This document shows positions 19,680-30,833 of a stretch of DNA of 53,871 nucleotides, piece by piece (position 1 is the stretch's first letter; each line of letters begins with the position of its first letter). This DNA is from Rubrivivax gelatinosus. GTDB taxonomy: Bacteria; Pseudomonadota; Gammaproteobacteria; Burkholderiales; Burkholderiaceae_C. The stretch covers positions 1-53,871 of the forward strand of contig NZ_NRRU01000026.1 in assembly GCF_016583785.1 (NCBI RefSeq). The letters are read 5' to 3'. The notes under the pieces are model-generated. The model was not told the origin of the DNA. It ran no database searches and worked only from the letters and a program-made list of their open reading frames with translations. The position numbers were made by a program, and so were the translations under genes.

Positions 19680-20542
19680 GCCCGGGCCCGCTGCCGACAC
19701 AGGACAGCGGCGCGCAGCTGCGCCGCGTGCACCTGCGCCCGGACCTGGGTGCGGCCGCACACGTGCTGCAGGCCCGCAGCCTGCGCATCGTGCGCGTGGC
19801 CATCGAGGCACCGGCGCTCATCATCGTCACCCACGGCTGCAAGACCGTGCAGGTCGCTGGCGGCACCACGGTGCGCGCCGCCCCGGGGCAGGCCGTGGCG
19901 CTCGCCGGCGGGCAAATCGTGGACTTCGCCAACGAGGCCCCGCCGGGCGCACGCTACGAAGCCCGATGGCTCGTGTTCGGCCACGCGGTATGCAACAGTT
20001 TTGCCGCGCGCCAGGCGCTACAAGCCGCCCCGAACGCCCACCCGCATCCGGCGCGGCTGCTGAGCGAACTGCCGCAGGGCCTGCACGAAGCCTTCGCCCG
20101 CGCCTGCCAGGCGCTGGCGCCCGGGAGCGAACGGCCGGACGCCGTGGTGGCGCACCATCTGCACGAGGTCATGCTCTGGCTGGCGCTGCAGGGCGTGGCG
20201 TTCAGCGCGCACCGCGCTCCGCCCAGCCTGTCGGAGCGCGTGCGCGCCTTGCTCGCCGGCCGGCTCGGCCATGACTGGCAGGCGGGGCAGGTCGCCGGCG
20301 AACTCGCGATGAGCGAGCCCACCTTGCGCCGCCGGCTGGCCGGCGAAGGGCATCGATTCGGCGATCTTCTCGTCGACGCCCGGATGTCGTTTGCGCTGAC
20401 CCAGCTGCAGGCCAGTGACCAGAGCATCGCGGCGATCGCCCAGAACGTGGGCTATGCGTCGGCGTCCCGCTTCGCGGCGCGTTTTCGCCATCGTTTCGGC
20501 TTCGCACCGTCGGCGGTGCGTGTGAACGGGCGCGAAGGCTGA
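19676..20542 (+). CDS. AraC-family transcriptional regulator
   Basis: 288 aa from GTG 19676, which overlaps the stop of the PEBP gene by 4 bp. The N-terminal part (1-150) is a small beta-rich sensing domain. The C-terminal AraC/XylS domain (about 185-285) has helix-turn-helix 1 in AGQVAGELAMSEPTLRRRLAG and helix-turn-helix 2 in SIAAIAQNVGYASASRFAARF. The wider frame begins at 19517, but those residues overlap the PEBP coding region. The coupling suggests it regulates its own operon, or responds to what the PEBP protein binds; this is inference. Confidence 0.9.
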   Translation: MSPGPLPTQDSGAQLRRVHLRPDLGAAAHVLQARSLRIVRVAIEAPALIIVTHGCKTVQVAGGTTVRAAPGQAVALAGGQIVDFANEAPPGARYEARWLVFGHAVCNSFAARQALQAAPNAHPHPARLLSELPQGLHEAFARACQALAPGSERPDAVVAHHLHEVMLWLALQGVAFSAHRAPPSLSERVRALLAGRLGHDWQAGQVAGELAMSEPTLRRRLAGEGHRFGDLLVDARMSFALTQLQASDQSIAAIAQNVGYASASRFAARFRHRFGFAPSAVRVNGREG

Positions 20543-20553
20543 ACCGCCGCGGC

Positions 20554-20581
20554 GCGCGCGTCTGCGGCAGGAGACGCGCGC
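20554..20581. terminator. Bidirectional hairpin between AraC gene and coaBC
   Basis: A perfect 10-bp stem (GCGCGCGTCT / AGACGCGCGC, 8-nt loop) fills most of the 40-bp gap between two convergent genes. There is no U-tract. Confidence 0.5.
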
Positions 20582-20582
20582 G

Positions 20583-21809
20583 TCAACTCGGCGGCAGCAC
20601 CATGCGCTGCGCGATCTCGGCGACGAGTTCACGCGCCAGCGTCAGCTTGTCGCCGCTGGGCAGCTCGCGTTCGCCGGCGGCGTCGACCAGCAGCAGCGTG
20701 TTGTCGTCGCGGCCGAAGGTCGCGGGGCCGAGGTTGCCGACGATCAGCGGCACACCCTTGCGCTGGAGCTTCTCGCGCGCGTGGCGCACCAGGTCGTGGC
20801 TCTCGGCGGCGAAACCGACGCACCAGGGGCGCTGCTCGGCCGGCAGCCGGGCGACGGCGGCGAGGATGTCGGGGTTCTCGGCCAGCTCGAAACTGGGCGC
20901 GACCTTCTTGCCGTCCTTCTTGATCTTCTGCTCGTTGAACTGCGAAGGCCGCCAGTCGGCGACCGCCGCGGTGGCGACGAAGAGCTGGTGCGTCGGCGCC
21001 AGCGGCAGCACCGCGTCGAACATCTGCTGCGCGCTGCACACGTCGATGCGGCGCACGCCCAGCGGCGTCGCCAGGTGCACCGGGCCGGCGACCAGCGTCA
21101 CCTCGGCACCGGCTTCGGCGGCGGCACGCGCGACCGCGAAACCCATCTTGCCGCTGGAGTGGTTGGTGATGCCGCGCACCGGGTCGATGGCCTCGAAGGT
21201 CGGGCCGGCGGTGATCAGCACGCGCCGCCCGGCCAGCAGCTTGGGCTGGAAGAAGGCGACGAGCGCGTCGCGCAGTTGCGTCGCCTCGAGCATGCGGCCG
21301 TCACCGGTCTCGCCGCAGGCCTGGGCGCCGCTGGCGGGCCCCAGCACCGTGGCGCCGTCGGCGACGATCTGGGCGACGTTGCGCTGCGTCGCCGGGTGCG
21401 CCCACATCTCGCGGTTCATCGCCGGGGCGACGAGCAGCGGCACACGCTCGATCGGCCGCGCCAGGCAGGCCAGCGCCAGCAGTTCGCCGGCACGGCCCTG
21501 CGCCAGCTGGGCGATGAAGTCGGCGCTCGCCGGTGCGACGACGATGGCGTCGGCCTCGCGCGTGAGCTCGATGTGCGCCATCGAGTTGGCCGGGCGCGCG
21601 TCCCACTGGCTGGTGATGACGGGGCGGCCGGACAGCGCCTGCATCGTCACCGGGGTGATGAACTGCTGCGCGGCCTCGGTCATCACCACCTGCACCGTGG
21701 CGCCGGCACGCGTGAGCTCACGCGCGAGTTCGGCGGCCTTGTAGCAGGCGATGCCGCCGGTCAGGCCGAGCAGGACATGGCGGCCTTGGAGATCTTGGCG
21801 ATCGGACAT
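20583..21809 (-). CDS. coaBC: Bifunctional phosphopantothenoylcysteine decarboxylase / phosphopantothenate-cysteine ligase
   Basis: 408 aa enzyme for two steps of coenzyme A synthesis. The N-terminal FMN-dependent CoaC domain (about 1-185) has LLGLTGGIACYKAAELAREL, VAPASADFIAQLAQG and LLVAPAMNREMW. The CoaB domain (about 190-408) begins RRVLITAGPTFEAIDPVRGI with NHSSGKMG and includes AAVADWRP. ATG 21809 is chosen at MSDRQDLQG; an upstream in-frame ATG at 21851 adds 14 unconserved residues. TACAGT lies 8 nt before the ATG, without Shine-Dalgarno. It is the last gene of the minus-strand run alaS > GNAT > UPF0149 > coaBC. Confidence 0.96.
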   Translation of the reverse strand: MSDRQDLQGRHVLLGLTGGIACYKAAELARELTRAGATVQVVMTEAAQQFITPVTMQALSGRPVITSQWDARPANSMAHIELTREADAIVVAPASADFIAQLAQGRAGELLALACLARPIERVPLLVAPAMNREMWAHPATQRNVAQIVADGATVLGPASGAQACGETGDGRMLEATQLRDALVAFFQPKLLAGRRVLITAGPTFEAIDPVRGITNHSSGKMGFAVARAAAEAGAEVTLVAGPVHLATPLGVRRIDVCSAQQMFDAVLPLAPTHQLFVATAAVADWRPSQFNEQKIKKDGKKVAPSFELAENPDILAAVARLPAEQRPWCVGFAAESHDLVRHAREKLQRKGVPLIVGNLGPATFGRDDNTLLLVDAAGERELPSGDKLTLARELVAEIAQRMVLPPS

Positions 21810-21834
21810 GGGGGCGGACTGTAAGGCGTGGCGC

Positions 21835-22605
<771 letters not shown>

Positions 22606-22637
22606 GGTCGGAGCCGGCCCGGCCGGCGGCAAACGGA

Positions 22638-23198
22638 TCAGGCCGCCGACGGCGGCAGCCGCGGCGGGTTCGGGTGCAGGCGCGCCATCGTCAGCACGTC
22701 GACGTACTCGCCGTCGCGCAGGCCGTAGGCACGCAGCCGGCCTTCGGTCTCGAAGCCGAAGCGGCGGTAGAGCGCGATCGCAGGCTCGTTGTCGGCAAAG
22801 ACCGTGAGTTCGATGCGCAGCAGCGCAGCCCAGCGGTCGGCCCAGTCGCACAAGGCCTGCATCAGCGCGCGGCCGACGCCCTGGCCCTGGGCCTCGTGCG
22901 CGACCGCGATGCCGAGCACCGCTGCGTGGCGGCGGCGCATCTGCGCAAACGGGTGCAGGCCGGCGCAGCCGACCACCAGACCGTCGCGCTCGGCGACCAG
23001 CAGCAGGTCGGTCTTGCCCGGCATCAGGCTCTCGGCCAGGCGCGTGCGCCAGGTCTCGACGCTCGGATACGGCATCTGCAGCAAGCCTGGCAGCACCTGT
23101 GGGTGGCCCATGATGCGAGCGTAGGCGGCGGCGTCGTCGGGGGTCGCGCGCCGCAGCGTCAGCGCAGCGGCAGCGGCGGTGTCGGGGGAGTCGCTCAT
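22638..23198 (-). CDS. GNAT-family N-acetyltransferase
   Basis: 186 aa. Acetyl-CoA-binding motif A is [12 protein letters not shown] (102-113) and motif B is [20 protein letters not shown] near the C-terminus, followed by [17 protein letters not shown]. It is closest in look to PhnO/RimJ-like cytoplasmic acetyltransferases; the substrate is unknown. It lies between alaS (54 bp upstream) and the UPF0149 gene. Confidence 0.9.
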   Translation of the reverse strand: MSDSPDTAAAAALTLRRATPDDAAAYARIMGHPQVLPGLLQMPYPSVETWRTRLAESLMPGKTDLLLVAERDGLVVGCAGLHPFAQMRRRHAAVLGIAVAHEAQGQGVGRALMQALCDWADRWAALLRIELTVFADNEPAIALYRRFGFETEGRLRAYGLRDGEYVDVLTMARLHPNPPRLPPSAA

Positions 23199-23252
23199 CG
23201 CAGGATCTTCAACGCCGCGGGCGGGGCACCGGGGTCACGGTGCCCCGGGCCA

Positions 23253-25886
23253 TCAGGCGCGTTCGCCGACCCAGCCGGCGACCGAGGCCAGCGCCTGCGG
23301 CAGCGCGGCGGCGTCGGTGCCGCCGGCCATCGCCAGGTCGGGTTTGCCGCCGCCCTTGCCGCCGACCTGCGCGGCGACGAAGTTGACGAGTTCACCGGCC
23401 TTCAGCTTGCCGCCCTTGACCAGGTCGGCGGTGACGCCAGCGGCCAGCTGCACGCGGCCACCTTCGACCGCCGCCAGCACGATGGCGCCGCTCTTCAACT
23501 TGTCCTTCAGCTTGTCCATGGTCTCGCGCAGCGCCTTGGCGTCGGCGCCGTCGAGCATCGCCGCCAGCACCTTGACACCCTTGACCTCGACCGCGGCCGC
23601 CAGCAGCTCGTCGCCCTGGGCCGACGCCAGCCGGCTCTTCAGCGCGGTGATCTCCTTTTCGAGCGCGCGCAGCTGCTCCAGCACCGCGTCGACACGCGCC
23701 GGCACTTCGGCCGGTGCGACCTTCAGCGTCGCGGCGACACCGCCGAGCGAGCCTTCGAGCTGCTGCAGGTAGGCCAGCGCGTTGTCGCCGGTGACGGCTT
23801 CGACGCGGCGGATGCCGGCAGCGACGCCGCTCTCGGCGACGATCTTGAACAGCCCGATGTCGCCGGTGCGCACGACGTGCGTGCCGCCGCAGAGTTCGCG
23901 GCTGCCGCCGATGTCGAGCACACGCACGGTCTCGCCGTACTTCTCGCCGAACAGCATCATCGCGCCCAGCTTCTGCGCCTCGTCGATGGCCATCGTGCGC
24001 GCGCCGGTGGCGTGGTTCTGCAGGATCTCGGCGTTGACCAGCGCCTCGACCTTGGCGATCTGCTCTTCGGTCATCGGCGCGTTGTGGGCGAAGTCGAAGC
24101 GCGTGCGCTCGGGCGTCACCAGCGAGCCCTTCTGCTGCACGTGGCCGCCGAGCACCTCGCGCAGCGCCTTGTGCATCAGGTGGGTGGCGCTGTGGTTGCG
24201 CACGGTCTTGGCGCGCAGCTCGGCGTCGACGCGGGCGACGAAGACGTCACCGAGCTCGATCTCGCCTTCGACCACCAGGCCCTGGTGGCCATGCACCTGG
24301 GCCTGGATCTTGATCGTGTCCTCGACGACAAGGCGCGAGCGGCTGTTGCGCAGCTCGCCGCGGTCGCCGACCTGGCCGCCGCTCTCGGCGTAGAACGGCG
24401 TGTGGTCGAGCACGACGACGACGTCGTCGCCGGCCTTGGCCTTGCTCACCGGCGTGCCGTCGATGTAGATCGCGCTCACCTTGCTGTGCTCGCAGACCAG
24501 GTGCTCGTAGCCGTGGAAGGTGGTGGCCTCGCCGTCGTAGGCCAGGCCCTGGGCCATCTTGAACTTGGCCTTGCTGCGCGCCTGCTCGCGCTGGCGCTGC
24601 ATCGCGGCGTCGAAGCCGGCAGAGTCGACCGTCACGCCGCGCTCGCGGCAGACGTCGGCGGTCAGGTCCAGCGGGAAGCCGAAGGTGTCGTGCAGCTTGA
24701 ACGCGGTCTCGCCGTCGATGACGGTCGCCCCGCTGGCCAGCGCGCCTTCCAGGATCTCCATGCCGTGCGCGATGGTCTGGAAGAAACGTTCCTCCTCGGC
24801 CTTCAGCACCTCGGTGATGCGTTGCTGGTCGCGGCGCAGCTCGGGGTAGGCCTCACCCATCTCGGCCGCCAGCGCCTGCACCAGCGTGTGGAAGAAGGGC
24901 TTGCGCGCGCCCAGCTTGTAGCCGTGGCGGATCGCGCGCCGGGCGATGCGGCGCAGCACGTAGCCGCGGCCTTCGTTGCCGGGGATGATGCCGTCGGCGA
25001 CCGTGAAGGCACAGGCGCGGATGTGGTCGGCGATGACCTTCAGGCTGGGGCTGTCGGGGTCGACGTCGGCGCCGCCGGCGGCTTCGACCGCCGCCTTGGC
25101 CGAGGCCAGCAGGTGCACGAACAGGTCGATTTCGTAGTTGCTGTGCACGTGCTGCAGCACCGCGGCCAGGCGCTCCAGCCCCATGCCGGTGTCGACACTG
25201 GGCTTGGGCAGCCGGTGCATCACGCCGTCTTCGGTGCGGTTGAACTGCATGAAGACGTTGTTCCAGATCTCGATGTAGCGGTCGCCGTCTTCTTCGGCGC
25301 TGCCCGGGGGGCCGCCCGCGACCTCGGGGCCGTGGTCGTAGAAGATCTCCGAGCACGGGCCGCAGGGGCCGGTGTCGCCCATCATCCAGAAGTTGTCGCT
25401 GGCGTAGCGCGCGCCCTTGTTGTCGCCGATGCGCACGATGCGCTCGGCCGGCAGGCCGATGACGTTGCGCCAGATGTCGTAGGCCTCGTCGTCCTCGGCG
25501 TAGACCGTCGCCCAGAGCTTGTCCTTCGGGAGCTTGAAGTGCTCGGTCAGCAGTTCCCAGGCGAAGCTGATCGCGTCCTTCTTGAAGTAGTCGCCGAAGC
25601 TGAAGTTGCCCAGCATCTCGAAGAAGGTGTGATGCCGCGCGGTGTAGCCGACGTTCTCCAGGTCGTTGTGCTTGCCGCCGGCGCGGATGCACTTCTGGCT
25701 CGTCGTCGCACGCGTGTACGGCCGCTTGTCGAAGCCGAGGAACACGTCCTTGAACTGGTTCATCCCGGCGTTGGTGAACAACAGCGTCGGGTCGTCGCCC
25801 GGCACGACCGGCGAACTCGGAACGATCGTGTGTCCCTTCGATTCGAAGAACTTCAGGAACGTGGTGCGGATCTCGGAGGCTTTCAT
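23253..25886 (-). CDS. alaS: Alanine--tRNA ligase
   Basis: 877 aa class II aminoacyl-tRNA synthetase, the same length as E. coli AlaS. It begins [19 protein letters not shown]; the aminoacylation core contains [18 protein letters not shown]; the editing domain has zinc-site HSATHLMH near residue 564 and CGGTHV near 665; the C-Ala domain closes with [15 protein letters not shown] 25886 is preceded at 7 nt by TAGAAT and no Shine-Dalgarno. It diverges from the SIMPL gene (54 bp between starts). Confidence 0.97.
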   Translation of the reverse strand: MKASEIRTTFLKFFESKGHTIVPSSPVVPGDDPTLLFTNAGMNQFKDVFLGFDKRPYTRATTSQKCIRAGGKHNDLENVGYTARHHTFFEMLGNFSFGDYFKKDAISFAWELLTEHFKLPKDKLWATVYAEDDEAYDIWRNVIGLPAERIVRIGDNKGARYASDNFWMMGDTGPCGPCSEIFYDHGPEVAGGPPGSAEEDGDRYIEIWNNVFMQFNRTEDGVMHRLPKPSVDTGMGLERLAAVLQHVHSNYEIDLFVHLLASAKAAVEAAGGADVDPDSPSLKVIADHIRACAFTVADGIIPGNEGRGYVLRRIARRAIRHGYKLGARKPFFHTLVQALAAEMGEAYPELRRDQQRITEVLKAEEERFFQTIAHGMEILEGALASGATVIDGETAFKLHDTFGFPLDLTADVCRERGVTVDSAGFDAAMQRQREQARSKAKFKMAQGLAYDGEATTFHGYEHLVCEHSKVSAIYIDGTPVSKAKAGDDVVVVLDHTPFYAESGGQVGDRGELRNSRSRLVVEDTIKIQAQVHGHQGLVVEGEIELGDVFVARVDAELRAKTVRNHSATHLMHKALREVLGGHVQQKGSLVTPERTRFDFAHNAPMTEEQIAKVEALVNAEILQNHATGARTMAIDEAQKLGAMMLFGEKYGETVRVLDIGGSRELCGGTHVVRTGDIGLFKIVAESGVAAGIRRVEAVTGDNALAYLQQLEGSLGGVAATLKVAPAEVPARVDAVLEQLRALEKEITALKSRLASAQGDELLAAAVEVKGVKVLAAMLDGADAKALRETMDKLKDKLKSGAIVLAAVEGGRVQLAAGVTADLVKGGKLKAGELVNFVAAQVGGKGGGKPDLAMAGGTDAAALPQALASVAGWVGERA

Positions 25887-25893
25887 GATGCGG

Positions 25894-25899
25894 ATTCTA
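25894..25899 (-). promoter_or_regulatory. Candidate -10 box of alaS
   Basis: TAGAAT on the minus strand, 7 nt before the alaS ATG and inside the 54-bp alaS/SIMPL gap. No convincing -35. This supports a leaderless transcript. Confidence 0.4.
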
Positions 25900-25940
25900 A
25901 GGTTTGGCCATCGTTCAGAATGGCCGCCAGGAGGTCCGTG

Positions 25941-26669
25941 ATGGCTGACAACTTGCGATCGACAGGACTGGTGGCTGCCGTCGTCGTGGCGCTGGGGCTG
26001 GCTGCCGGGGGGTTCGGCGTCGGCAAGGGGCTGGAGCGCTTTCGCGCCGCCGACCGCTCGGTCACCGTCAAGGGGCTGGCGGAGAAGGACGTCGAGAGCG
26101 ACTACGCGGTCTGGCCGCTGGGTTTTCGCCGCGCCGGCACCGACTTCGGCGCCGTGCAGCGCCTGCTGGCCGAGGACCGCGACCGCGTCGTCGCTTTCCT
26201 GAAGACCCAGGGCTTCACCGAGGCCGAGATCGAGATCCGCCCGCTGCAGGTGCAGGACCTGTGGGCACGCGAATACGGCGGCAACAACCAGCCGCTGCGT
26301 TTCCAGGGCACGGGCCAGGTGCTGGTGAAGTCGGCGCGGCCGAAAGCGGTCGCGGCGGCGGCGCTGGCGGTCGACCCGCTGATCCAGGCCGGCCTGCAGC
26401 TGGCTGGCGCCAACGACGGCGCCGTCGGCCCGCAATACCAGCTGCGCGGCTTCAACGAAGTCAAGGCGCCGCTCTTGGCCGAGGCCACGCGCAACGCGCG
26501 CGAACAGGCCGAGAAGTTCGCCGCCGAAGCCGGCGCGACGCTGGGCCGGCTGCGCAACGCCAACCAGGGCGTGATCCAGATCGGCGCTGGCGGCGACGGC
26601 AACGACGACGGCAGCGCGCGCGTCAAGCGGCTGCGTGTCGTCAGCACCTTCGAGTACACGCTCGACTGA
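25941..26669 (+). CDS. SIMPL-domain exported/anchored protein
   Basis: 242 aa of the SIMPL/DUF541 (YggE-like) family, whose bacterial members are periplasmic and linked to oxidative stress but lack a defined biochemistry. One N-terminal hydrophobic segment (about 8-29) is a signal anchor. The SIMPL core starts at [20 protein letters not shown] and ends [15 protein letters not shown] perfect AGGAGG (25929-25934) lies 6 nt before ATG 25941, the strongest ribosome site in the window. Confidence 0.88.
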   Translation: MADNLRSTGLVAAVVVALGLAAGGFGVGKGLERFRAADRSVTVKGLAEKDVESDYAVWPLGFRRAGTDFGAVQRLLAEDRDRVVAFLKTQGFTEAEIEIRPLQVQDLWAREYGGNNQPLRFQGTGQVLVKSARPKAVAAAALAVDPLIQAGLQLAGANDGAVGPQYQLRGFNEVKAPLLAEATRNAREQAEKFAAEAGATLGRLRNANQGVIQIGAGGDGNDDGSARVKRLRVVSTFEYTLD

Positions 26670-26751
26670 AGGCCCGATCGGGGCGTGGCCAGGGCGGCGC
26701 GCGGGGCGCGGGCATAAATTGCGAGTTTTGTGCACCCGAGGAGGCCTCAGC

Positions 26752-28044
26752 ATGTCACGCCAGCTCCAGACCACCAACGCCGCCCTGATGGCCCGCCGCC
26801 AGGCCGCCGTGCCGCGCGGGGTGGGCCAGGCCCATCCGGTCTTCATCGCCCGCGGCGCCAACGCCGAGATCTGGGACGTCGAGGGCCGGCGCTACATCGA
26901 CTTCGCCGGCGGCATCGCGGTGCTCAACACCGGCCACTGCCACCCGGCCGTGATCGACGCGGTGCGCGCCCAGCTCGAGCTCTACACCCACACCTGCTTC
27001 CAGGTCGTCGCCTACGAGCCCTATGTCGAGCTGGCCGAGCGGCTGAACACGCTGGCGCCGGGCGCCTTCGCGAAGAAGACGCTGTTCCTGAGCACCGGCT
27101 CCGAGGCGGTGGAGAACGCGGTGAAGATCGCGCGTTCGTACACCAAGCGCGGCGGCATCATCGCCTTCACCGGCGGCTACCACGGCCGCACGCTGCTGAC
27201 GCTGGGCCTGACCGGCAAGGTTGCGCCGTACAAGAGCGGCTTCGGCCCGTTCCCGGCCGAGGTCTTCCACGCCGCGTTCCCGAACCCCTTGCACGGCGTC
27301 GGCGTCGAGGACGCGCTGGCCTCGGTGCGCACGATCCTGAAGAACGACATCGAGCCCGATCGTGTCGCCGCGTTCATCGTCGAGCCGGTGCAGGGTGAAG
27401 GCGGCTTCTACGTCGCGCCGCCGGAGTTCATCTCCGGGCTCAAGGCCATCGCCGACGAACACGGCATCCTGCTGATCGCCGACGAGGTGCAGACCGGTGC
27501 CGGCCGCACCGGCACCTGGTACGCCTGCGAGCAGTGGCCGGTGGCGCCGGACCTGATCACCAGCGCCAAGTCGCTGGCCGGCGGCTTCCCGCTGTCGGCG
27601 GTGACGGGCCGGACGGACGTGATGGACGCACCGGGGCCGGGTGGCCTGGGCGGCACCTACGCCGGCTCGCCGGTCGCCTGCGCCGCGGCGCTGGCGGTGC
27701 TGCAGGCCTTCGAGGACGAGCAGCTGCTCGCGCGCTCGCGGGCGATGGGCCAGCGCCTGTTCAAGGGCCTGAAGGAGATCGCCGCCGGCGAGCCGGCCAT
27801 CGGCGACGTGCGCGGCCTGGGCGCGATGGTCGCGATCGAACTCTTCGAAGGCGGCGACGTGCAGCGCCCGGCGGCCGAGCTGACGCGCCGCGTCGTCGCC
27901 GAGGCCGCGGCGCGCGGCCTGATCCTGCTGTCCTGCGGCAGCTACGGCAACGTCGTGCGCATCCTGGTGCCGCTGACGGCGAGCGACGAGCTGGTCGACG
28001 AAGGCCTGGCGATCATCGCCTCGAGCTTCGCGGCGCTGCGCTGA
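26752..28044 (+). CDS. gabT: 4-aminobutyrate--2-oxoglutarate transaminase
   Basis: 430 aa class III PLP aminotransferase that converts GABA to succinate semialdehyde. PLP lysine Lys273 is in [11 protein letters not shown]; the cofactor-contact [11 protein letters not shown] starts at Asp244; [15 protein letters not shown] and GGYHGRT bind phosphate and substrate. GAGGAGG lies 7 nt before ATG 26752. The neighbouring succinate-semialdehyde dehydrogenase gene makes GABA catabolism the likely role; 5-aminovalerate is an alternative substrate in this family. Confidence 0.94.
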   Translation: MSRQLQTTNAALMARRQAAVPRGVGQAHPVFIARGANAEIWDVEGRRYIDFAGGIAVLNTGHCHPAVIDAVRAQLELYTHTCFQVVAYEPYVELAERLNTLAPGAFAKKTLFLSTGSEAVENAVKIARSYTKRGGIIAFTGGYHGRTLLTLGLTGKVAPYKSGFGPFPAEVFHAAFPNPLHGVGVEDALASVRTILKNDIEPDRVAAFIVEPVQGEGGFYVAPPEFISGLKAIADEHGILLIADEVQTGAGRTGTWYACEQWPVAPDLITSAKSLAGGFPLSAVTGRTDVMDAPGPGGLGGTYAGSPVACAAALAVLQAFEDEQLLARSRAMGQRLFKGLKEIAAGEPAIGDVRGLGAMVAIELFEGGDVQRPAAELTRRVVAEAAARGLILLSCGSYGNVVRILVPLTASDELVDEGLAIIASSFAALR

Positions 28045-28149
28045 GCCCGGGCCGGCGCGGGCGATCAAAATGCCCGGTCCGGCCCTGACCGGTGCCGTCC
28101 GTCCCGGACCGGCAGCCGATTCGACACCTGACTTTTCGAGGAACCCGAC

Positions 28150-29619
28150 ATGACCTCCCCGCTGGCGCTCCTGAAGGACCCCACGCTGCTCAAGAGCGGC
28201 GGCCTCGTCGACGGCGAATGGCGCGCCGGCGGCGCGAGCTTCGCCGTGCACGACCCGGCCACCGGCGCCGAGCTGGCCCAGGTGGCCAACCTGGGCGCCA
28301 CCGACGCCGCCGCCGCGATCGCCGCGGCCGGGCGCGCCTGGCCGGCCTGGCGCGCCAAGACCGCCCGGGAACGCGGCGCGGTGCTGATGCGCTGGTACGC
28401 ACTGATGAACCAGCACGCCGACGACCTGGCGCGCATCATGACCGCCGAGCAGGGCAAGCCGCTGGCCGAAGCGCGCGGCGAGGTCGGCTACGGCGCCAGC
28501 TTCCTCGAGTGGTTTGCCGAAGAAGGCCGGCGCGTCTACGGCGAGACCATCCCGACCACCGACGGCAACAAGCGCTACCTCGTGATCCGCCAGCCGGTCG
28601 GCGTCTGCGCCGCGATCACGCCCTGGAACTTCCCCATCGCGATGATCACGCGCAAGGTCGCGCCGGCGCTGGCCGCGGGCTGCCCGGTGGTGATCAAGCC
28701 GGCCGAGCAGACGCCGCTGTCGGCGCTGGCGCTGGCCGAGCTGGCACAGCGCGCCGGCATGCCCGCCGGCGTGCTCAACGTGCTGCCGGCGGACGCCCAG
28801 AACTCGATCGCGATCGGCGACGTGCTGTGCTCCAGCGACGTCGTGCGCCACCTGTCCTTCACCGGCAGCACCGAGGTCGGCCGCATCCTGATGCGCCAGT
28901 GCGCGTCCACCGTCAAGAAGCTGTCGCTCGAGCTCGGCGGCAACGCGCCCTTCATCGTCTTCGACGACGCCGACCTGGACAGCGCGGTCGAGGGCGCGCT
29001 CGTCAGCAAGTACCGCAACGCCGGCCAGACCTGCGTCTGCGCCAACCGGCTGTACGCCCAGGCCGGCATCTACGACGCCTTCGTCGAGAAGCTGGCGGCA
29101 CGCGCACGCCAGATCGCCGTCGGCAACGGCTTCGACGCCGGCATCCAGCTGGGGCCGCTGATCGACGCCCAGGCGATGGCCAAGGTCGAGGCCCACGTCG
29201 CCGACGCGCTGGCGCAGGGCGCGCGCCTGGTCACCGGCGGCGAGCGCCTGGGCGAGCGCTTCTACGCGCCGACGGTGCTGGCCGACGTCACGCCGCAGAT
29301 GCGCTGCTCGAAGGAAGAGACCTTCGGCCCGGTGGCACCGGTGTTCCGCTTCGAGACCGAGGCCGAGGTGATCGCACTCGCCAACGACACCGAGTTCGGC
29401 CTGGCGAGCTATTTCTACAGCCGCGACATCGGCCGCGTCTGGCGCGTCTCGGAAGCGCTGGAGTACGGCATGGTGGGCGTCAACACCGGGCTGATCTCGA
29501 CCGCCGAGGTGCCGTTCGGCGGCGTCAAGCAGTCGGGCCTGGGGCGCGAAGGTGCGCGCCAGGGCATAGACGACTACCTCGAGACCAAGTACGTCTGCCT
29601 GGGCGACGTGCTGAAGTAA
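28150..29619 (+). CDS. gabD: NAD(P)-dependent succinate-semialdehyde dehydrogenase
   Basis: 489 aa aldehyde dehydrogenase that oxidises succinate semialdehyde to succinate. The catalytic residues are Glu261 in LELGGNAPF and Cys295 in GQTCVCANR; the cofactor region is TPWNFPIAM and FTGSTEVGR. The second Cys (CVC) is the pair seen in GabD redox switching. It lies 105 bp after gabT on the same strand; the gap contains the inverted repeat GGTCCGG...CCGGACC but no T-tract terminator. It ends 4 bp from the stop of the convergent GGDEF-like gene. Confidence 0.95.
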   Translation: MTSPLALLKDPTLLKSGGLVDGEWRAGGASFAVHDPATGAELAQVANLGATDAAAAIAAAGRAWPAWRAKTARERGAVLMRWYALMNQHADDLARIMTAEQGKPLAEARGEVGYGASFLEWFAEEGRRVYGETIPTTDGNKRYLVIRQPVGVCAAITPWNFPIAMITRKVAPALAAGCPVVIKPAEQTPLSALALAELAQRAGMPAGVLNVLPADAQNSIAIGDVLCSSDVVRHLSFTGSTEVGRILMRQCASTVKKLSLELGGNAPFIVFDDADLDSAVEGALVSKYRNAGQTCVCANRLYAQAGIYDAFVEKLAARARQIAVGNGFDAGIQLGPLIDAQAMAKVEAHVADALAQGARLVTGGERLGERFYAPTVLADVTPQMRCSKEETFGPVAPVFRFETEAEVIALANDTEFGLASYFYSRDIGRVWRVSEALEYGMVGVNTGLISTAEVPFGGVKQSGLGREGARQGIDDYLETKYVCLGDVLK

Positions 29620-29623
29620 GGCT

Positions 29624-30520
29624 TCAGGCCTCTTCGTCGTTGGCCGCCGCGGCCAGGCCGCGATCGGCCGGCAGCGCCGCTTCGCGGCCCACCGGCGTGA
29701 ACTGCAGCGCGACGCCGAGCGCGCGCCGCAGCAGGGCTTCGGCGTTCTTGCCGTGCTCCGGGTACGAGGCCAGCCCGGCGTGCGGCAGCAGGCGCTGCGC
29801 ACGCCCGGCGACGCTGAAGGGCTGCGACAGGATGGCCGCCAGCTTGTCCATCACGCGCTCGCCGTCGGCCGGCGAGTCGATCCAGGCCAGCAGCACCGCG
29901 AACGCGTCGTGGCCGATCGAGGCGACGACGTCGCTGGCACGCAGCGCCGCACGCAGCCGCACCGCGGCCTTGCGCCGCAGCACGTCGGCCGACTCCTGCC
30001 CCAGCGTCTCGGCCACGGTCGCCAGGCCGTCGACACGCAGCACGATCATCGCCATCGGCGCCGGCTCGCGCTCGCGCAGCGCCAGCAGGTGCGTCATGTG
30101 CTCGAGCAGCTGGGAGTGGTTGGGCAGCCCGGTCGGCAGGTCGGTCGAATAGCCCTTGCGCGCCGCGGCCAGCTGGCGCCGGCGCTCGATCGCCAGGCGC
30201 AGCGCACGCGGCGCGTCGGCCACGTCGGCGAGCACGTCCTGGACGCCGAACTGCAGCAGCTCGACCGCCGCCGCGGGCAGCACCGCAGGCGCCACGACGA
30301 CGACCGCGGTATCCAGCACCGCCTGCGCCAGCGCCGGCCAGTCCGGCAGTTCGGCCGGGGCCAGCGTGACCAGCAGCAGCGCGTCGTGCGAAGCCTCGCG
30401 CAGCCGCGCCGCCGCCTCGTCGGGCGAGGCGCAGCGCTCGACGACGAAGGGGCCGTAAGGGCACGCGAGCAGGTCCGGGGCGTCGTCGCCCAGGCACAGC
30501 ACACGGAAGACTGGATCCAT
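29624..30520 (-). CDS. Degenerate GGDEF-domain protein with receiver-like N-terminus
   Basis: 298 aa. Residues 1-115 have the alternating alpha/beta pattern of a receiver domain (FRVLCLGDDAPD, HDALLLVTLAP, AVVVVAPAV, LLQFGVQDVLADV), but the usual phospho-acceptor Asp is replaced in the HDALLLVTL strand. Residues 120-290 follow the GGDEF fold: DLPTGLPNHSQLLEHM and a LRVDGLATVAETLG segment. The signature loop, however, reads IGHDAFAV (202-209) in place of GGDEF, so cyclase activity is unlikely. It may bind nucleotide or a partner as a sensor/scaffold. It diverges from the porin. Confidence 0.85.
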   Translation of the reverse strand: MDPVFRVLCLGDDAPDLLACPYGPFVVERCASPDEAAARLREASHDALLLVTLAPAELPDWPALAQAVLDTAVVVVAPAVLPAAAVELLQFGVQDVLADVADAPRALRLAIERRRQLAAARKGYSTDLPTGLPNHSQLLEHMTHLLALREREPAPMAMIVLRVDGLATVAETLGQESADVLRRKAAVRLRAALRASDVVASIGHDAFAVLLAWIDSPADGERVMDKLAAILSQPFSVAGRAQRLLPHAGLASYPEHGKNAEALLRRALGVALQFTPVGREAALPADRGLAAAANDEEA

Positions 30521-30833
30521 CGCGCGTCTCGTCGTCAGGTGGGCCGGGTGTCGCCTGCGCGACCACCGCGGCCCGGGCCCCCGGGAACGCGGGGCGGTGT
30601 TCGTTGCAGCGGCGTCGGCCCCACTTTACCCGCGGCAGGCGGGCATCTTCAGCCCATTCGTGGGCCGGGCCGCAGCGTCCAGGAGAACCCTTGTGGTGAC
30701 GGTGCGACGTTGGTGTTAGCGCTAGGTCGGCCCCCCATTCCGTTTACGTAACGTGCCTCCGCTGTCCCCGTGTCACTCGGCCTGCCCGTTCGGGCGGCCG
30801 GCTCGTCATCGAAGTACAAACAGGAGACGTCAC
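30521..30833. other. Divergent intergenic region, GGDEF-like gene / porin
   Basis: 313 bp with no gene. It holds the 5' region of the porin, including AGGAGA 6 nt before its TTG start, two 8-bp palindromes (TAGCGCTA at 30717-30724 and TTACGTAA at 30744-30751) and a weak sigma-70-like pair TTGTGG (30691-30696) - 17 nt - TGTTAG (30714-30719). The palindromes could be operator half-sites. A GC-rich tract around 30568-30595 has GGCCCGGGCC-type self-complementarity. Confidence 0.45.

Noticed and set aside
26755..29802. A 1015-codon minus-strand open frame antisense to gabT and gabD
   Set aside because: Arg/His/Gln-rich shadow composition. gabT and gabD on the plus strand have complete catalytic motifs.
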